Positions 53,884 to 62,485 of a stretch of DNA of 64,000 nt are shown piece by piece. A model generated the notes under the pieces. That model made no database searches. It saw only the letters and a list, made by a program, of their open reading frames with translations, and was not told the DNA's origin. The position numbers and the translations under genes are program-made. The first letter of the stretch is position 1; every line of letters starts with the position of its first letter. This DNA comes from Gracilimonas sp040877545 (GTDB taxonomy: Bacteria > Bacteroidota > Rhodothermia > Balneolales > Balneolaceae), in assembly GCA_040877545.1 (NCBI GenBank), contig JBBDNN010000106.1, positions 133,538 to 197,537 of the forward strand, written 5' to 3'.

Positions 53884-55362
53884 TTAATTCCAATTATCAT
53901 TTTGGCTGAGAGAACCCTGGGATAAATCAATTTCACTTTGAGGTATAGGAAGCAGTTCATGTTTTCCTGTAACAAAACCGGCAGGTACTAATACATCATC
54001 TGCGTTACCTGTTCTTACAAGATCCCAGAATCGATGCCCCTCAAGAGCCAATTCTATCCGACGTTCATGTAGAATATTTTCGCGCAGCACTTCTTTATTA
54101 GTTTCTGTGATATCCGGAAGAATAGTTTCATCTCCCTGTCTGGCTCGTTCCCGTACCCGGTTCAGTTGTATCAAAGCTTCATTCGGCTTATCATTTTCAT
54201 TAAGGGCTTCTGCAGCTATCAATAGTATATCAGCAAAACGAATTAGCCGGCGATTATGCCCGAATTGTGTATCGGTTGAAGTTCCGGGAATCCAGACTTT
54301 GCGGTTGTAACTCTCGATTTCTATAACATTTCCATCGTCATCAGTGGTTTCATCGGGTGTTGTACCATCGCCGATAATTTCTATGCCATCAATTACATCA
54401 CCCAGTTCAATTATTGTCCCACCCCGGCGAGGATCATCTTCTCCAAAAGCTTCACGCAAATCGACGGATGGGCGGTTAAAACCCCATCCACGGTTTGGTG
54501 TACCTCGTACTCCTTGTGTGTTTGCATATTGATTTCCACCGCCCCCTCCTGTTTCCACCGCTCCGATTTCAAATACTGATTCAACACCGTGTTCTCCATC
54601 TGGACCGTTTGCATCATAAAAATCCGGTTCAAGATCGTATTCATCAGAAGTGATTACTTCAAGTGCATAAATCTCCGCATTTTCAAAATCTTGTTGAAAC
54701 AGATATACTTTGGCAAGCAAGGCTTTTGCCGCTCCCTTTGTTGCTCGTCCTAAATCATTGTTGCTATATTCACTTTTGAAGGGAAGATTATCAATAGCAA
54801 GTTCCAGGTCTTCTATGATTAACTCATAAGTCTGGTCGACGGTAGACCGGGAAATTTTAAGATCGGGCTCGGTCGTTTTTACCAATGGTACACCTCCAAA
54901 AGCACGCACCAGGTCAAAGTAATACAAGCCTCTCAAGAATGAGGCCTCTCCAATCAACCGGTCTTTTAAATTTTCATCCATTGCAATAGGTTCTACTTTT
55001 TCAATTACGATGTTGGCACGGCGAATTCCCTGGAATAGTACATTCCACCAGCGGTCAAGGCCATCCTGTGTGGTGGAATGGGTAAAATTCTCATAGGGGC
55101 CCTGTGTGCTTGCACCATCATTTGGATTACTGCCTTTATGGCCATCATCCGACATAAAATCCAGAATGGGATAACCACCGCTATGGTAATGCCAGTCGCG
55201 CAGACTAGAGTACACTGCATTGGTTGCCTGAAGTGCATCTTCCTGAGTGTTGGGAAATGCTTCCTGTGTTAACTCACTTTGTGGATTCACGCTTAAAAAA
55301 TCATTGCAGGCGGTGAGTGCAAATATCAAAGCTGTGATATAAAAAATTCTTTTGGTTTTCAT
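53884..55362 (-). CDS. susD: SusD/RagB family nutrient-binding outer-membrane lipoprotein
   Basis: The 492-residue protein has a lipobox LTAC followed by NDFLSVNPQSELTQEAFPNT, the classic SusD start. TPR-like helices and the C-terminal RagB signature (HERRIELALEGHRFWDLVRTG, ending SQNDNWN) are present. SusD forms a lid on the SusC channel and binds the oligosaccharide. It starts 10 bases downstream of susC. Confidence 0.96.
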   Translation of the reverse strand: MKTKRIFYITALIFALTACNDFLSVNPQSELTQEAFPNTQEDALQATNAVYSSLRDWHYHSGGYPILDFMSDDGHKGSNPNDGASTQGPYENFTHSTTQDGLDRWWNVLFQGIRRANIVIEKVEPIAMDENLKDRLIGEASFLRGLYYFDLVRAFGGVPLVKTTEPDLKISRSTVDQTYELIIEDLELAIDNLPFKSEYSNNDLGRATKGAAKALLAKVYLFQQDFENAEIYALEVITSDEYDLEPDFYDANGPDGEHGVESVFEIGAVETGGGGGNQYANTQGVRGTPNRGWGFNRPSVDLREAFGEDDPRRGGTIIELGDVIDGIEIIGDGTTPDETTDDDGNVIEIESYNRKVWIPGTSTDTQFGHNRRLIRFADILLIAAEALNENDKPNEALIQLNRVRERARQGDETILPDITETNKEVLRENILHERRIELALEGHRFWDLVRTGNADDVLVPAGFVTGKHELLPIPQSEIDLSQGSLSQNDNWN

Positions 55363-55372
55363 TTTTATAACC

Positions 55373-58300
55373 TCAAAATGTTGTATTAAATCCTAAAGAG
55401 ATGACTCTTGGAATAGGATAAATGCCATTATCAATACTATTAGAGAGAACATCAGAACTGCCAATTTCAGGCGTATAGCCGGTGTAATTGGTAAAAGTGA
55501 AGAGATTGGTAGCTTTCACATAAAACCTTGCCTTAGAAATTCCCACACTATTTAGCAGATTATTGGGAAGGCTGTATCCAAAAATTAAGCTACGAATGCG
55601 TAGAAATGAGCCATCTTGAATGAATCGGTCGGATGGCAAATAGTTATACCCGCCAAAAGACGCCTGGGGTTCGGAATTACTAGTACCTTCACCAGACCAT
55701 CGATTCCAGACATGCTGTTCAAAATTATACGGATCAGGCCGAACTACATTTTTCCCATTAAAAATTTTATTGCCGTATTGCCCTTGTAAACCGATAGAGA
55801 AATCGAGGTCTTTATAGTTAAGATCTACAGAAAATCCATATACAAAAGTAGGTATGGGTGAACCGAGGTAGATTCGGTCATCACCGTCTAAATCTCCGTC
55901 GCCGTCTGTATCTACAAAACGAAGATCACCTACACCAGCTTGCGAAAGATGAGGATATGCATCAAGTTCAGCCGGGTTTTGAAATATTCCATCGGTTTTA
56001 TATCCATAGAATGCACCAATAGGATGCCCAACACTGGAAAGAGTTACCGCCTGGCCATTTGCCAGAAATCCACCAATGAGCAACGAATCTATTCCGCTGT
56101 TTCCACCAATTGCCTGCACTTCATTATGAATGGTATTTCCCAATACATTTATACCATAGCCTAATTCTCCCAGTCGGTCTTGCCACCCTACTGTAAATTC
56201 CACTCCTCTATTGAGAACTGAAGCTGCATTATAGCGGATTCTCTGTCCTTGTCCATTCCCCAAATGTCCGGGTGTGGAGAGTTCCACCAGGATGTCATCT
56301 GTTACCCGGTTATAGAAATCAATTTCGCCGGTAAGCCTGTTCTCCAACAAGGCGAATTCAAGCCCAATATCAGTTTGAGTGGTGGTTTCCCATTTGAGGT
56401 CAGGATTTCCTGTTTTTCCATACGTACCAGCTACAAAAGCTTCATCAGGATTACCAAATACTGCCAGCAAACCAGCATTTACTCTGGAAAAACGGTCGTA
56501 ATAATTTATTTTCTCATTTCCAATCATGCCCCAGCTTGCCCTGATTTTTAACAGATTGAGAACCTTAACGGATTGCATGAAATTTTCCTGGTCAATATTC
56601 CATCCCAGGGCAAAGGAAGGGAAATAGCCCCATTGGTTTTCATCTGCAAATTTTGAAGAACCATCACGCCGCAGGGTGAGTGTGGTCATATATTTATTAT
56701 CGAAGGAGTAAACAACCCGGCCAAGAAAAGACATCATATTATAATACTGCCCGGCATCTACTCCATTAAAAATTGAGGACAACATATTTATGTTATTGGC
56801 TTCATCAACAATGTAGGAAGGCTGTATATACCAGAAATCCTCTCCGTTCCGAATAACATTCTGTCCCGACAGTTGTAAGATTTCAGAACGGGTTTGCTGC
56901 ATCGTAAAACCTGCCACACTATTTACCTGATGCCGGTCAAAATCCTTTACATAGTTAACGGTGTTTTCCCAAAGCCAGGTATAGTTGATACCCTCACCCT
57001 TAAAAAGATCACTATAGGTATTATCTTGCTGTGAAGCGGTGCCATCAGGATTGAATACGGTATAGGCAGGAGTAAAATTCTCAGAACGATGCAAAGCTGC
57101 ATCTATCCCAAAGCTGCTTCTGAGTAAAAAATCATTAGCAACAATCGCTTCTGTAAAGATATTTCCTACTACTCTGGTGCCGCTGTTAAAGTTGTTGGAA
57201 TGATCCAAATCAGCCAGGGGATTTCCAACATTATGTACTACACCAAAACTACCGTCAGGATAATATGGCTCTAAAACAGGCTGAGCCCGGTATACAGCAA
57301 AAGTGGCATTTGGTGCCACCTGTTGTTTATAAGGAGAAATAGTAATGTTATTACCGAGCTTTATATTTTCATTAAGCCGGTAATTATTATTGAATTTTAA
57401 ATTAATGCGTTCAAAATTTGATTTGCCAATAATACCTGACTGATTGAAATATCCCAGGCTTATGTAGTAATCGGCATTATCACTTGCACCACTTACAGAA
57501 ACCTGATGGTTTTGCATGGGGGCACTTTCAAAAATCAGGTCTTGCCAGTTTGTATTGGGAACAGCATCTACATTATTATAAGTACCGGGACGAATTTCAT
57601 TTGATATAATTGCAAATTCGCGCCCGCTTAGTAAATCAATTTGTTGCTCTAGCTGTTGAATGCCCCCTTCTGCTGAAACGTTAACAACAGGACCTTCCAC
57701 TGAACGTGACCCATGTTTTGTTTGAACCAAAATAACACCATTTGCACCCCGTGAACCATAAATTGCTGTTGCTGAAGCATCTTTTAAAATCTCCATCGAT
57801 TCGATATCAGAAGAATTCAGAAAGGAGATATCATCCAGAATTACCCCATCCACCACATATATTGGAGATGAATTATTGAAGGTACCCACTCCCCGGATTC
57901 GAACAGCAGCCGCGGCCCCGGGTGCACCAGAGGTTGTCGTTATTTGTACCCCGCTTACGCGCCCCTGTAACGATTGCTCTGCATTTAAACTGGTTATTTT
58001 TCCTATATCCTCAGAACTAACCCGACCAACAGCACCTGTCATATCCCGTTTACGAATTGCACCATAACCAACCACTACAAGCCCTTCCAACTCCCCTACC
58101 ACCGGCTGAAGTTCTACCACTAATTCTTCACCTCTCTCCACATTTGCTTCATGGGATTCGTACCCGATAAAAGTAAAAACTAAAACTGCCTGGTTAGAAT
58201 CCAGTCGTATGCTAAAGATTCCATCAGTATTGGTTGTGGTGCCCCTCATGGTTCCCTTCACCTGTATATTCACTCCAGGCATTGTTTCCTGTGTTTCGGC

Positions 58301-58459
58301 ATCAATTACAGTACCCCGAACTTCCTGCTGCGCCAAAACTTCTGAATTAAAACTAAGCGAAATGAATAGGCTTAATGCCATACCTATCATAAGGGAGAAT
58401 TTTCCTGCTCTAAACTTCCACCTCTTTAAAAATGATATTTGTTCTATCATCTGTTTCAT
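55373..58459 (-). CDS. susC: SusC/RagA family TonB-linked outer-membrane transporter
   Basis: The 1028-residue protein has a signal peptide ending VLAQQ, a carboxypeptidase-regulatory-like domain (VRGTVIDAETQETMPGVNIQ), a plug domain with the SusC box VYVVDGVILDDISFLN-like IYVVDGVILDDISFLN, DIESMEILKDASATAIYGSR and a ~22-stranded barrel ending VISLGFNTTF. It imports oligosaccharides across the outer membrane using TonB energy. Its ATG overlaps the stop of the upstream GH144 gene (ATGA), so the two are translationally coupled. Confidence 0.97.
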   Translation of the reverse strand: MKQMIEQISFLKRWKFRAGKFSLMIGMALSLFISLSFNSEVLAQQEVRGTVIDAETQETMPGVNIQVKGTMRGTTTNTDGIFSIRLDSNQAVLVFTFIGYESHEANVERGEELVVELQPVVGELEGLVVVGYGAIRKRDMTGAVGRVSSEDIGKITSLNAEQSLQGRVSGVQITTTSGAPGAAAAVRIRGVGTFNNSSPIYVVDGVILDDISFLNSSDIESMEILKDASATAIYGSRGANGVILVQTKHGSRSVEGPVVNVSAEGGIQQLEQQIDLLSGREFAIISNEIRPGTYNNVDAVPNTNWQDLIFESAPMQNHQVSVSGASDNADYYISLGYFNQSGIIGKSNFERINLKFNNNYRLNENIKLGNNITISPYKQQVAPNATFAVYRAQPVLEPYYPDGSFGVVHNVGNPLADLDHSNNFNSGTRVVGNIFTEAIVANDFLLRSSFGIDAALHRSENFTPAYTVFNPDGTASQQDNTYSDLFKGEGINYTWLWENTVNYVKDFDRHQVNSVAGFTMQQTRSEILQLSGQNVIRNGEDFWYIQPSYIVDEANNINMLSSIFNGVDAGQYYNMMSFLGRVVYSFDNKYMTTLTLRRDGSSKFADENQWGYFPSFALGWNIDQENFMQSVKVLNLLKIRASWGMIGNEKINYYDRFSRVNAGLLAVFGNPDEAFVAGTYGKTGNPDLKWETTTQTDIGLEFALLENRLTGEIDFYNRVTDDILVELSTPGHLGNGQGQRIRYNAASVLNRGVEFTVGWQDRLGELGYGINVLGNTIHNEVQAIGGNSGIDSLLIGGFLANGQAVTLSSVGHPIGAFYGYKTDGIFQNPAELDAYPHLSQAGVGDLRFVDTDGDGDLDGDDRIYLGSPIPTFVYGFSVDLNYKDLDFSIGLQGQYGNKIFNGKNVVRPDPYNFEQHVWNRWSGEGTSNSEPQASFGGYNYLPSDRFIQDGSFLRIRSLIFGYSLPNNLLNSVGISKARFYVKATNLFTFTNYTGYTPEIGSSDVLSNSIDNGIYPIPRVISLGFNTTF

Positions 58460-59943
58460 TTTTGCTTTTTTTGATCTGACTCATTTAACCAACCGCCGGT
58501 AAATCCGGCTTTTTCCAATCCTTTCCTGATATATGGATTTTCTTTCATAAGACTCCAAATCAGTTCGGTTTCAAGATTTTCTAATTGAATAAGGATTGGC
58601 CCTTGATCTATGCCTAAATAATCCGGATTAAACCAGCCTTCTTCATCAAAAGTCATATTAAATGAATCTATAAATCCATACTCTTTATATAGCTGGCTTC
58701 CGTAATTCTCTTTCATGCTAAATAAAGTGCCAAGGGTGATCTCGGGAGCAAATGGTATGGAACCGCCTGCCGCAGTTGGGGTGATTGTTCCATCATCTTC
58801 TATATATCCATCAGCTGCACCGCGGGCGTGATAGGTACGGAATTGAACCTCTTTGCCATCCATTTTTCGAGTTTCATTGGAGGGGCCGTCACAGGCAGTT
58901 AATCCCCATGTTGTTTCGCTGTAGCCTTCAAAATTAGAAGGATTATTTATACAGTAGGCCCTGTTTGATAAGGTAGCACGGCGTGAATTTTCAAAATAAT
59001 CTATCCCTTTTTCCTGCATGTACTCATCCTGAATTTCCCGAAAGTCTACAAACATTTGGGAATACTGATGACCAAATAAGGGGCCAAAGTTTATAAATTC
59101 ATAGTTGTAAAATTCTTCCCATTCATAAGTTGAGGTCCAAACATCCCAGGAATTGTCTGGAATGGAGTGATCTGGAGAACCCAAAGCCAGGATGAGCAGA
59201 ATCATAGCTTCATTATATCCTTCCCACTTAGCACTTATAAAATCGGATTCAGGACGCCAGCCCATCGACATGGCAGGATTTTCATTCATAGCCCAATTCC
59301 ATTCAACCCGCAAATAAAGCGAATCTGCTAATTCCTGAATTCTATTTTCTACCTGATTATCGCCATCAAAATAACTCTGAGCAGTTAAAATTCCGGCCAT
59401 AAGTAAAGCAGTATCAATGGTAGATAATTCAACCTGTTTGAACCGCTCCCCATCTTCATAATTTAAAAAGTGATAGTAAAAACCTTTGTAGCCGGTCATT
59501 CCCTCCGGCTCATTACCCTGTGGAGATTCCCACAACCACTCTAATACATTCAACACCCGTTCGGCTCCTTCTTCACGACTCACAAAATTATTATGGATAC
59601 CTATTACATATGATGGAAGTGCAAAGCCTGTAGCTGCAATACTGGTAAATGTACGATTGGGATAGCGATCATCAGTTTGCCAGGTCGTGGTATCCACCAC
59701 CTCCCAAAAATAATTAAATGTGCGAAGCTTAAGATCTTCCAGAAAGGAAACGGGAACTTCATAAAGTGTATCAGAAGTACTGCCAGAAGAATCAGGTGTA
59801 AAAAAGATAGAAGGGTCTGATTGAAGCTGAGGCTCAAGAGTATGAAATGGTGATGCATAAGCATTACTTCCGATACTCATACCTAGAACAAGCAGTACTA
59901 TGGAAAAAAATTTTCTGATAATGAAGTGGTTACAGGGTCTCAT
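58456..59943 (-). CDS. GH144 endo-beta-1,2-glucanase-like protein
   Basis: The 495-residue protein has a signal peptide ending NAYA and a single glycoamylase/GH144 (alpha/alpha)6 domain: RTFNYFWEVVDTTTWQTDDR, GFALPSYVIGIHNNFVSREE, AKWEGYNEAMILLILALGS, TTWGLTACDGP and YLGIDQGPILIQLENLE. The layout is close to the founding GH144 enzyme of Chitinophaga pinensis, an endo-beta-1,2-glucanase that releases sophorose-type products. It has no lipobox, so it is probably periplasmic. First gene of the unit with SusC, SusD and the LamG protein; stop overlaps the susC start. Confidence 0.88.
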   Translation of the reverse strand: MRPCNHFIIRKFFSIVLLVLGMSIGSNAYASPFHTLEPQLQSDPSIFFTPDSSGSTSDTLYEVPVSFLEDLKLRTFNYFWEVVDTTTWQTDDRYPNRTFTSIAATGFALPSYVIGIHNNFVSREEGAERVLNVLEWLWESPQGNEPEGMTGYKGFYYHFLNYEDGERFKQVELSTIDTALLMAGILTAQSYFDGDNQVENRIQELADSLYLRVEWNWAMNENPAMSMGWRPESDFISAKWEGYNEAMILLILALGSPDHSIPDNSWDVWTSTYEWEEFYNYEFINFGPLFGHQYSQMFVDFREIQDEYMQEKGIDYFENSRRATLSNRAYCINNPSNFEGYSETTWGLTACDGPSNETRKMDGKEVQFRTYHARGAADGYIEDDGTITPTAAGGSIPFAPEITLGTLFSMKENYGSQLYKEYGFIDSFNMTFDEEGWFNPDYLGIDQGPILIQLENLETELIWSLMKENPYIRKGLEKAGFTGGWLNESDQKKQK

Positions 59944-60082
59944 CTATTATTCTCTTCCTCTGAAATTTGGCACCAACAATTAATTGTTGAAGGTGATTAA
60001 AATCTTTAGTTGACTTCAATATGAAACCCAAAGTGGCAGCAAGCAAATTATTTGAACCCAATAATATTACTACAGTGTATAG

Positions 60083-60094
60083 AAAAGCGCTTTT
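60083..60094. promoter_or_regulatory. Palindrome AAAAGCGCTTTT upstream of the PUL, LacI-operator-like
   Basis: This 12-base perfect palindrome sits 140 bases upstream of the GH144 start. Imperfect symmetry extends to AGTG...CACT on either side. Its CG-centred form resembles LacI-family operators. The surrounding gap (59944-60190) holds no gene. Confidence 0.4.
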
Positions 60095-60192
60095 TTGCAC
60101 TACTACAATACTACGTTACTTTGTAAAAAACACGTGTCTGAACACCCTATGCTCATAGTTACTTAAAATTCTTCTTTAGCTTCTTATACAAA

Positions 60193-60225
60193 ATAAGGCA
60201 ACCCCGCAGTACAGGATTGCCTTAT
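60193..60225 (-). terminator. Terminator of the nirK/cupredoxin unit
   Basis: ATAAGGCAA (60193-60201) and TTGCCTTAT (60217-60225) pair over 9 bp. Read on the minus strand the stem is followed by TTTTGTATAAG. It lies just past the cupredoxin stop. Confidence 0.75.
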
Positions 60226-60253
60226 GTAAGTAATTAATATTTAAAGCTGATAA

Positions 60254-60751
60254 TTAGCTTTTAGGTGCTGTTACAGTGAGGATTCCTTTCATTCCGGCAC
60301 CATAATGTCCTGGGAATGAGCAGATGAACTCATAATTGCCGGGATCGGCCGGCACCACAAAAGTAACCTCAACAGTTTCGCCGCCGCCGGCTAAATCGGT
60401 TGCAGCTATAATGGAATCTTCAAAACCCGGTGCAATGTAATCGGTATCTCTTGCTCGCGCTGAGGCATTTGCAAAAGCCTGAACATCAGCATCCTTGTCT
60501 AACACTACCACGTTATGCGCCATAGCGGTTTTTGGGAAATTACTTTTTGTGCGATAAACAATTTTGATGGTTTCCCCTGCGGTGGCTTCAATTGACTCCA
60601 CGTCAAACTTCATGTTATCCATTCCTAAAATTTCGATAGTTCTCACTTCTTCACTTGTGCTTACTTCAACACTTTGAGCAAGTGCAGTTGAAAAGTTAGC
60701 GCCGGTAAATAACAGTGCGAACATTAATGTGATTTTTGTTATTGCTTTCAT
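60254..60751 (-). CDS. Auracyanin/azurin-type blue copper protein
   Basis: The 165-residue protein has a signal peptide ending ALAQ and one cupredoxin domain. Copper ligands are H79 (AMAHNVVV), C144, H149 and M154 (CSFPGHYGAGMKG), the last spaced as in auracyanins rather than classic azurin (one residue more between His and Met). It should carry single electrons in the periplasm. Being next to nirK, it is a natural electron donor for nitrite reduction. AGGAGCTAATT precedes its ATG. A terminator follows. Confidence 0.92.
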   Translation of the reverse strand: MKAITKITLMFALLFTGANFSTALAQSVEVSTSEEVRTIEILGMDNMKFDVESIEATAGETIKIVYRTKSNFPKTAMAHNVVVLDKDADVQAFANASARARDTDYIAPGFEDSIIAATDLAGGGETVEVTFVVPADPGNYEFICSFPGHYGAGMKGILTVTAPKS

Positions 60752-60780
60752 AATTAGCTCCTAACTCGTAGGTTTATTTT

Positions 60781-61018
60781 TTATTGATTGTTTAGTTGGT
60801 TGTTAAATTGATTGGTTTCATAAGCCGGTTTTTGCAGCACGGCTTCAGGTATTTGTTTGTTTGAATAATTTGGTTCGTCAGCTACTTTTCCTGATATAAT
60901 TCTTCCGGCATGTCCCATTCTTTCATGAGGAATACAGAAATAATCATAACCACCGGATTCACTAATGTTCAGGTTTTATGTTCTTTGGGGATCTCATCGT
61001 TTTGATGTTTTTTGTTTT
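60781..61018 (-). pseudogene. Remnant of a plastocyanin/pseudoazurin-like cupredoxin gene
   Basis: No start codon is present. The minus-strand frame ending TAA at 60781 reads NISESGGYDYFCIPHERMG followed by HAGRIISGKVADEP, a cupredoxin C-terminus with Cys-x2-His (the axial Met of CxPHxxMGM is replaced by His at the usual place). The preceding part (NDEIPKEHKT) is in another frame; a one-base shift near 60972 is needed to join them. The upstream half of the gene is missing: nirK ends at 61032. So this is a truncated, frameshifted leftover between nirK and the intact cupredoxin gene. Confidence 0.75.
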
Positions 61019-61031
61019 ATAATTCTGACAA

Positions 61032-62156
61032 TTATTTCTGTCGTGGACCGGCTTTCAAAGTACCTGTGGCACCTTTTTCTGCATCGGCAAACTCATGGTC
61101 AATTAAGGTGTATGATCCTTCTTCAGGTACAATAAAATCCATGGTAGCTGAGCCGGATGCGCCAAGAAGCACTGTTTGCATTCCACGCATTTCATTGAAA
61201 GGATGTCCTTCCATCCACACTCTGTCAAAGATGGCGCCAATAACGTGGAAGCTTGAAGTTCCACTTGGGCCGTTATTGGAAAAGTGAATACGAACACGTT
61301 CTCCGGCATTTGCCTTCAAAGGCTGATCGTGCAGGATTGTTTGGTGGCCATTAAATACTACCTGTGATGGATTTACATTTTGAGCGGCTTCAAAATCATA
61401 TACATACAGGTCACCGCTGCCTTTCATCAGATAATATTCGGATTGAACAATTACGAATTCCTTATCCACCTGATCGTCTGTTGGATATCCCTCTTTTGGA
61501 GAAACTACCACAACACCATGCTGACCCATTGCAGTGTGCATCAAAACACTTGGAGTACCGCAGTGATAGATGTAGGTGCCCGCATAATTGGCTATCCAGT
61601 CAAATTTTATGGTTTCACCGGGAGCAATGCTTCTCCATTTGTCATCCTTGGCCACAGTTCCGGAATGGAAATCCATGGAGTGAGGCATAGGCATAATAGA
61701 GGGTTGTGCATTTTGATAATTATTCTCTGCAACCTGCTGCATAAATGGAGATCCACCTTTTGCAGGGTCTGTAATGGTAACTTCTTCATCCGAACGGTTT
61801 TTCATGGTGAAAGTGATTCTGTCTCCTTCCCTTACATGAAGAACCGGGCCGGGAACGGTTCCGCCGAATGTCCATGCTTGGTAACTAACTCCATCAGCCA
61901 CCTCTATTTCCTGAACGATAATATCGATGCGAACTTCATGATGTTTGTTGCCTTCGTAATCCAGTAGCTTCAATTCAGGCAACATCGCTAAGTATTCACC
62001 AACAACGGGTGGACCGTCATAGTCTTCTGTGAAAACTTCTGCTTCAGGCATCCCGAATAACATGCCGTCAATTTCATATTCACCGGTCTGTGCAAAAGAC
62101 AGCCCGCTGAATAGCATTCCAAACAAAAGTGTTAATGTGATTTTTGAGATTTTCAT
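61032..62156 (-). CDS. nirK: Copper-containing nitrite reductase
   Basis: The 374-residue protein has a signal peptide ending SFAQ and two cupredoxin domains. Type 2 copper ligands H164, H198 and the His in the second domain (H304 in SSFHVIGAIFD or H354 in YTLIDHEF), catalytic D162, and type 1 ligands H159, C199 and H207 are all present. The order PHSMDFH and IYHCGTPSVLMH, with the C-terminal half, is AniA/NirK-like. The position where AniA has its axial Met (NGMYG) reads GQHG here; a Met lies two residues earlier. It reduces nitrite to nitric oxide in the periplasm. Probably co-transcribed with the cupredoxin gene. No nitric oxide reductase is in the window. Confidence 0.93.
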   Translation of the reverse strand: MKISKITLTLLFGMLFSGLSFAQTGEYEIDGMLFGMPEAEVFTEDYDGPPVVGEYLAMLPELKLLDYEGNKHHEVRIDIIVQEIEVADGVSYQAWTFGGTVPGPVLHVREGDRITFTMKNRSDEEVTITDPAKGGSPFMQQVAENNYQNAQPSIMPMPHSMDFHSGTVAKDDKWRSIAPGETIKFDWIANYAGTYIYHCGTPSVLMHTAMGQHGVVVVSPKEGYPTDDQVDKEFVIVQSEYYLMKGSGDLYVYDFEAAQNVNPSQVVFNGHQTILHDQPLKANAGERVRIHFSNNGPSGTSSFHVIGAIFDRVWMEGHPFNEMRGMQTVLLGASGSATMDFIVPEEGSYTLIDHEFADAEKGATGTLKAGPRQK

Positions 62157-62257
62157 GGGTTTGTTTTTTTGTGGTTACTTTTAAGTCTCTATTGTCTTAA
62201 ATATCGACCTTATAGGGCTTATTTCTTTATCCAATGATAGTATAAAGGACTTTTGTG

Positions 62258-62283
62258 AATTTAAGATGAAGGTGTCTTAAATT
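62258..62283. promoter_or_regulatory. 26-bp palindrome upstream of nirK
   Basis: AATTTAAGA (62258-62266) and TCTTAAATT (62275-62283) are exact complements separated by 8 bases, 102 bases upstream of the nirK ATG. Symmetry and place fit a transcription-factor site. The AAGATG inside resembles NsrR half sites, but the match is only partial. Confidence 0.55.
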
Positions 62284-62299
62284 GATTCGTACTAAAATA

Positions 62300-62485
62300 A
62301 TGCCTGAGATAATTGAAAAAGAACAGTTGAAAAAATTCGAAAGCTTGTATAAAAGCTGCACAGGAAGCATTTTTAGATGCCTCTATGAGTGGTTTATGTA
62401 GTGAAGGTGCTATGGAAGCAGCAATGGTGCATTGCAATCGCTGGATCTGGAAAAAGTGGTGAAGCAGAAAACCGATAAGGAATGA
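62300..62485 (+). pseudogene. Decayed small gene preceding the DUF3565 remnant
   Basis: Three frames together read KKIRKLV, then KAAQEAFLDASMSGLCSEGA followed by MEAAM, then ALQSLDLEKVVKQKTDKE and a TGA at 62483. At least two single-base shifts (near 62350 and 62426) are needed to join them. The pattern resembles a ~65-residue conserved small protein (sometimes loosely named acetyltransferase) found next to DUF3565 genes. The TGA overlaps the DUF3565 ATG (ATGA), as in a once coupled pair. Confidence 0.6.
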
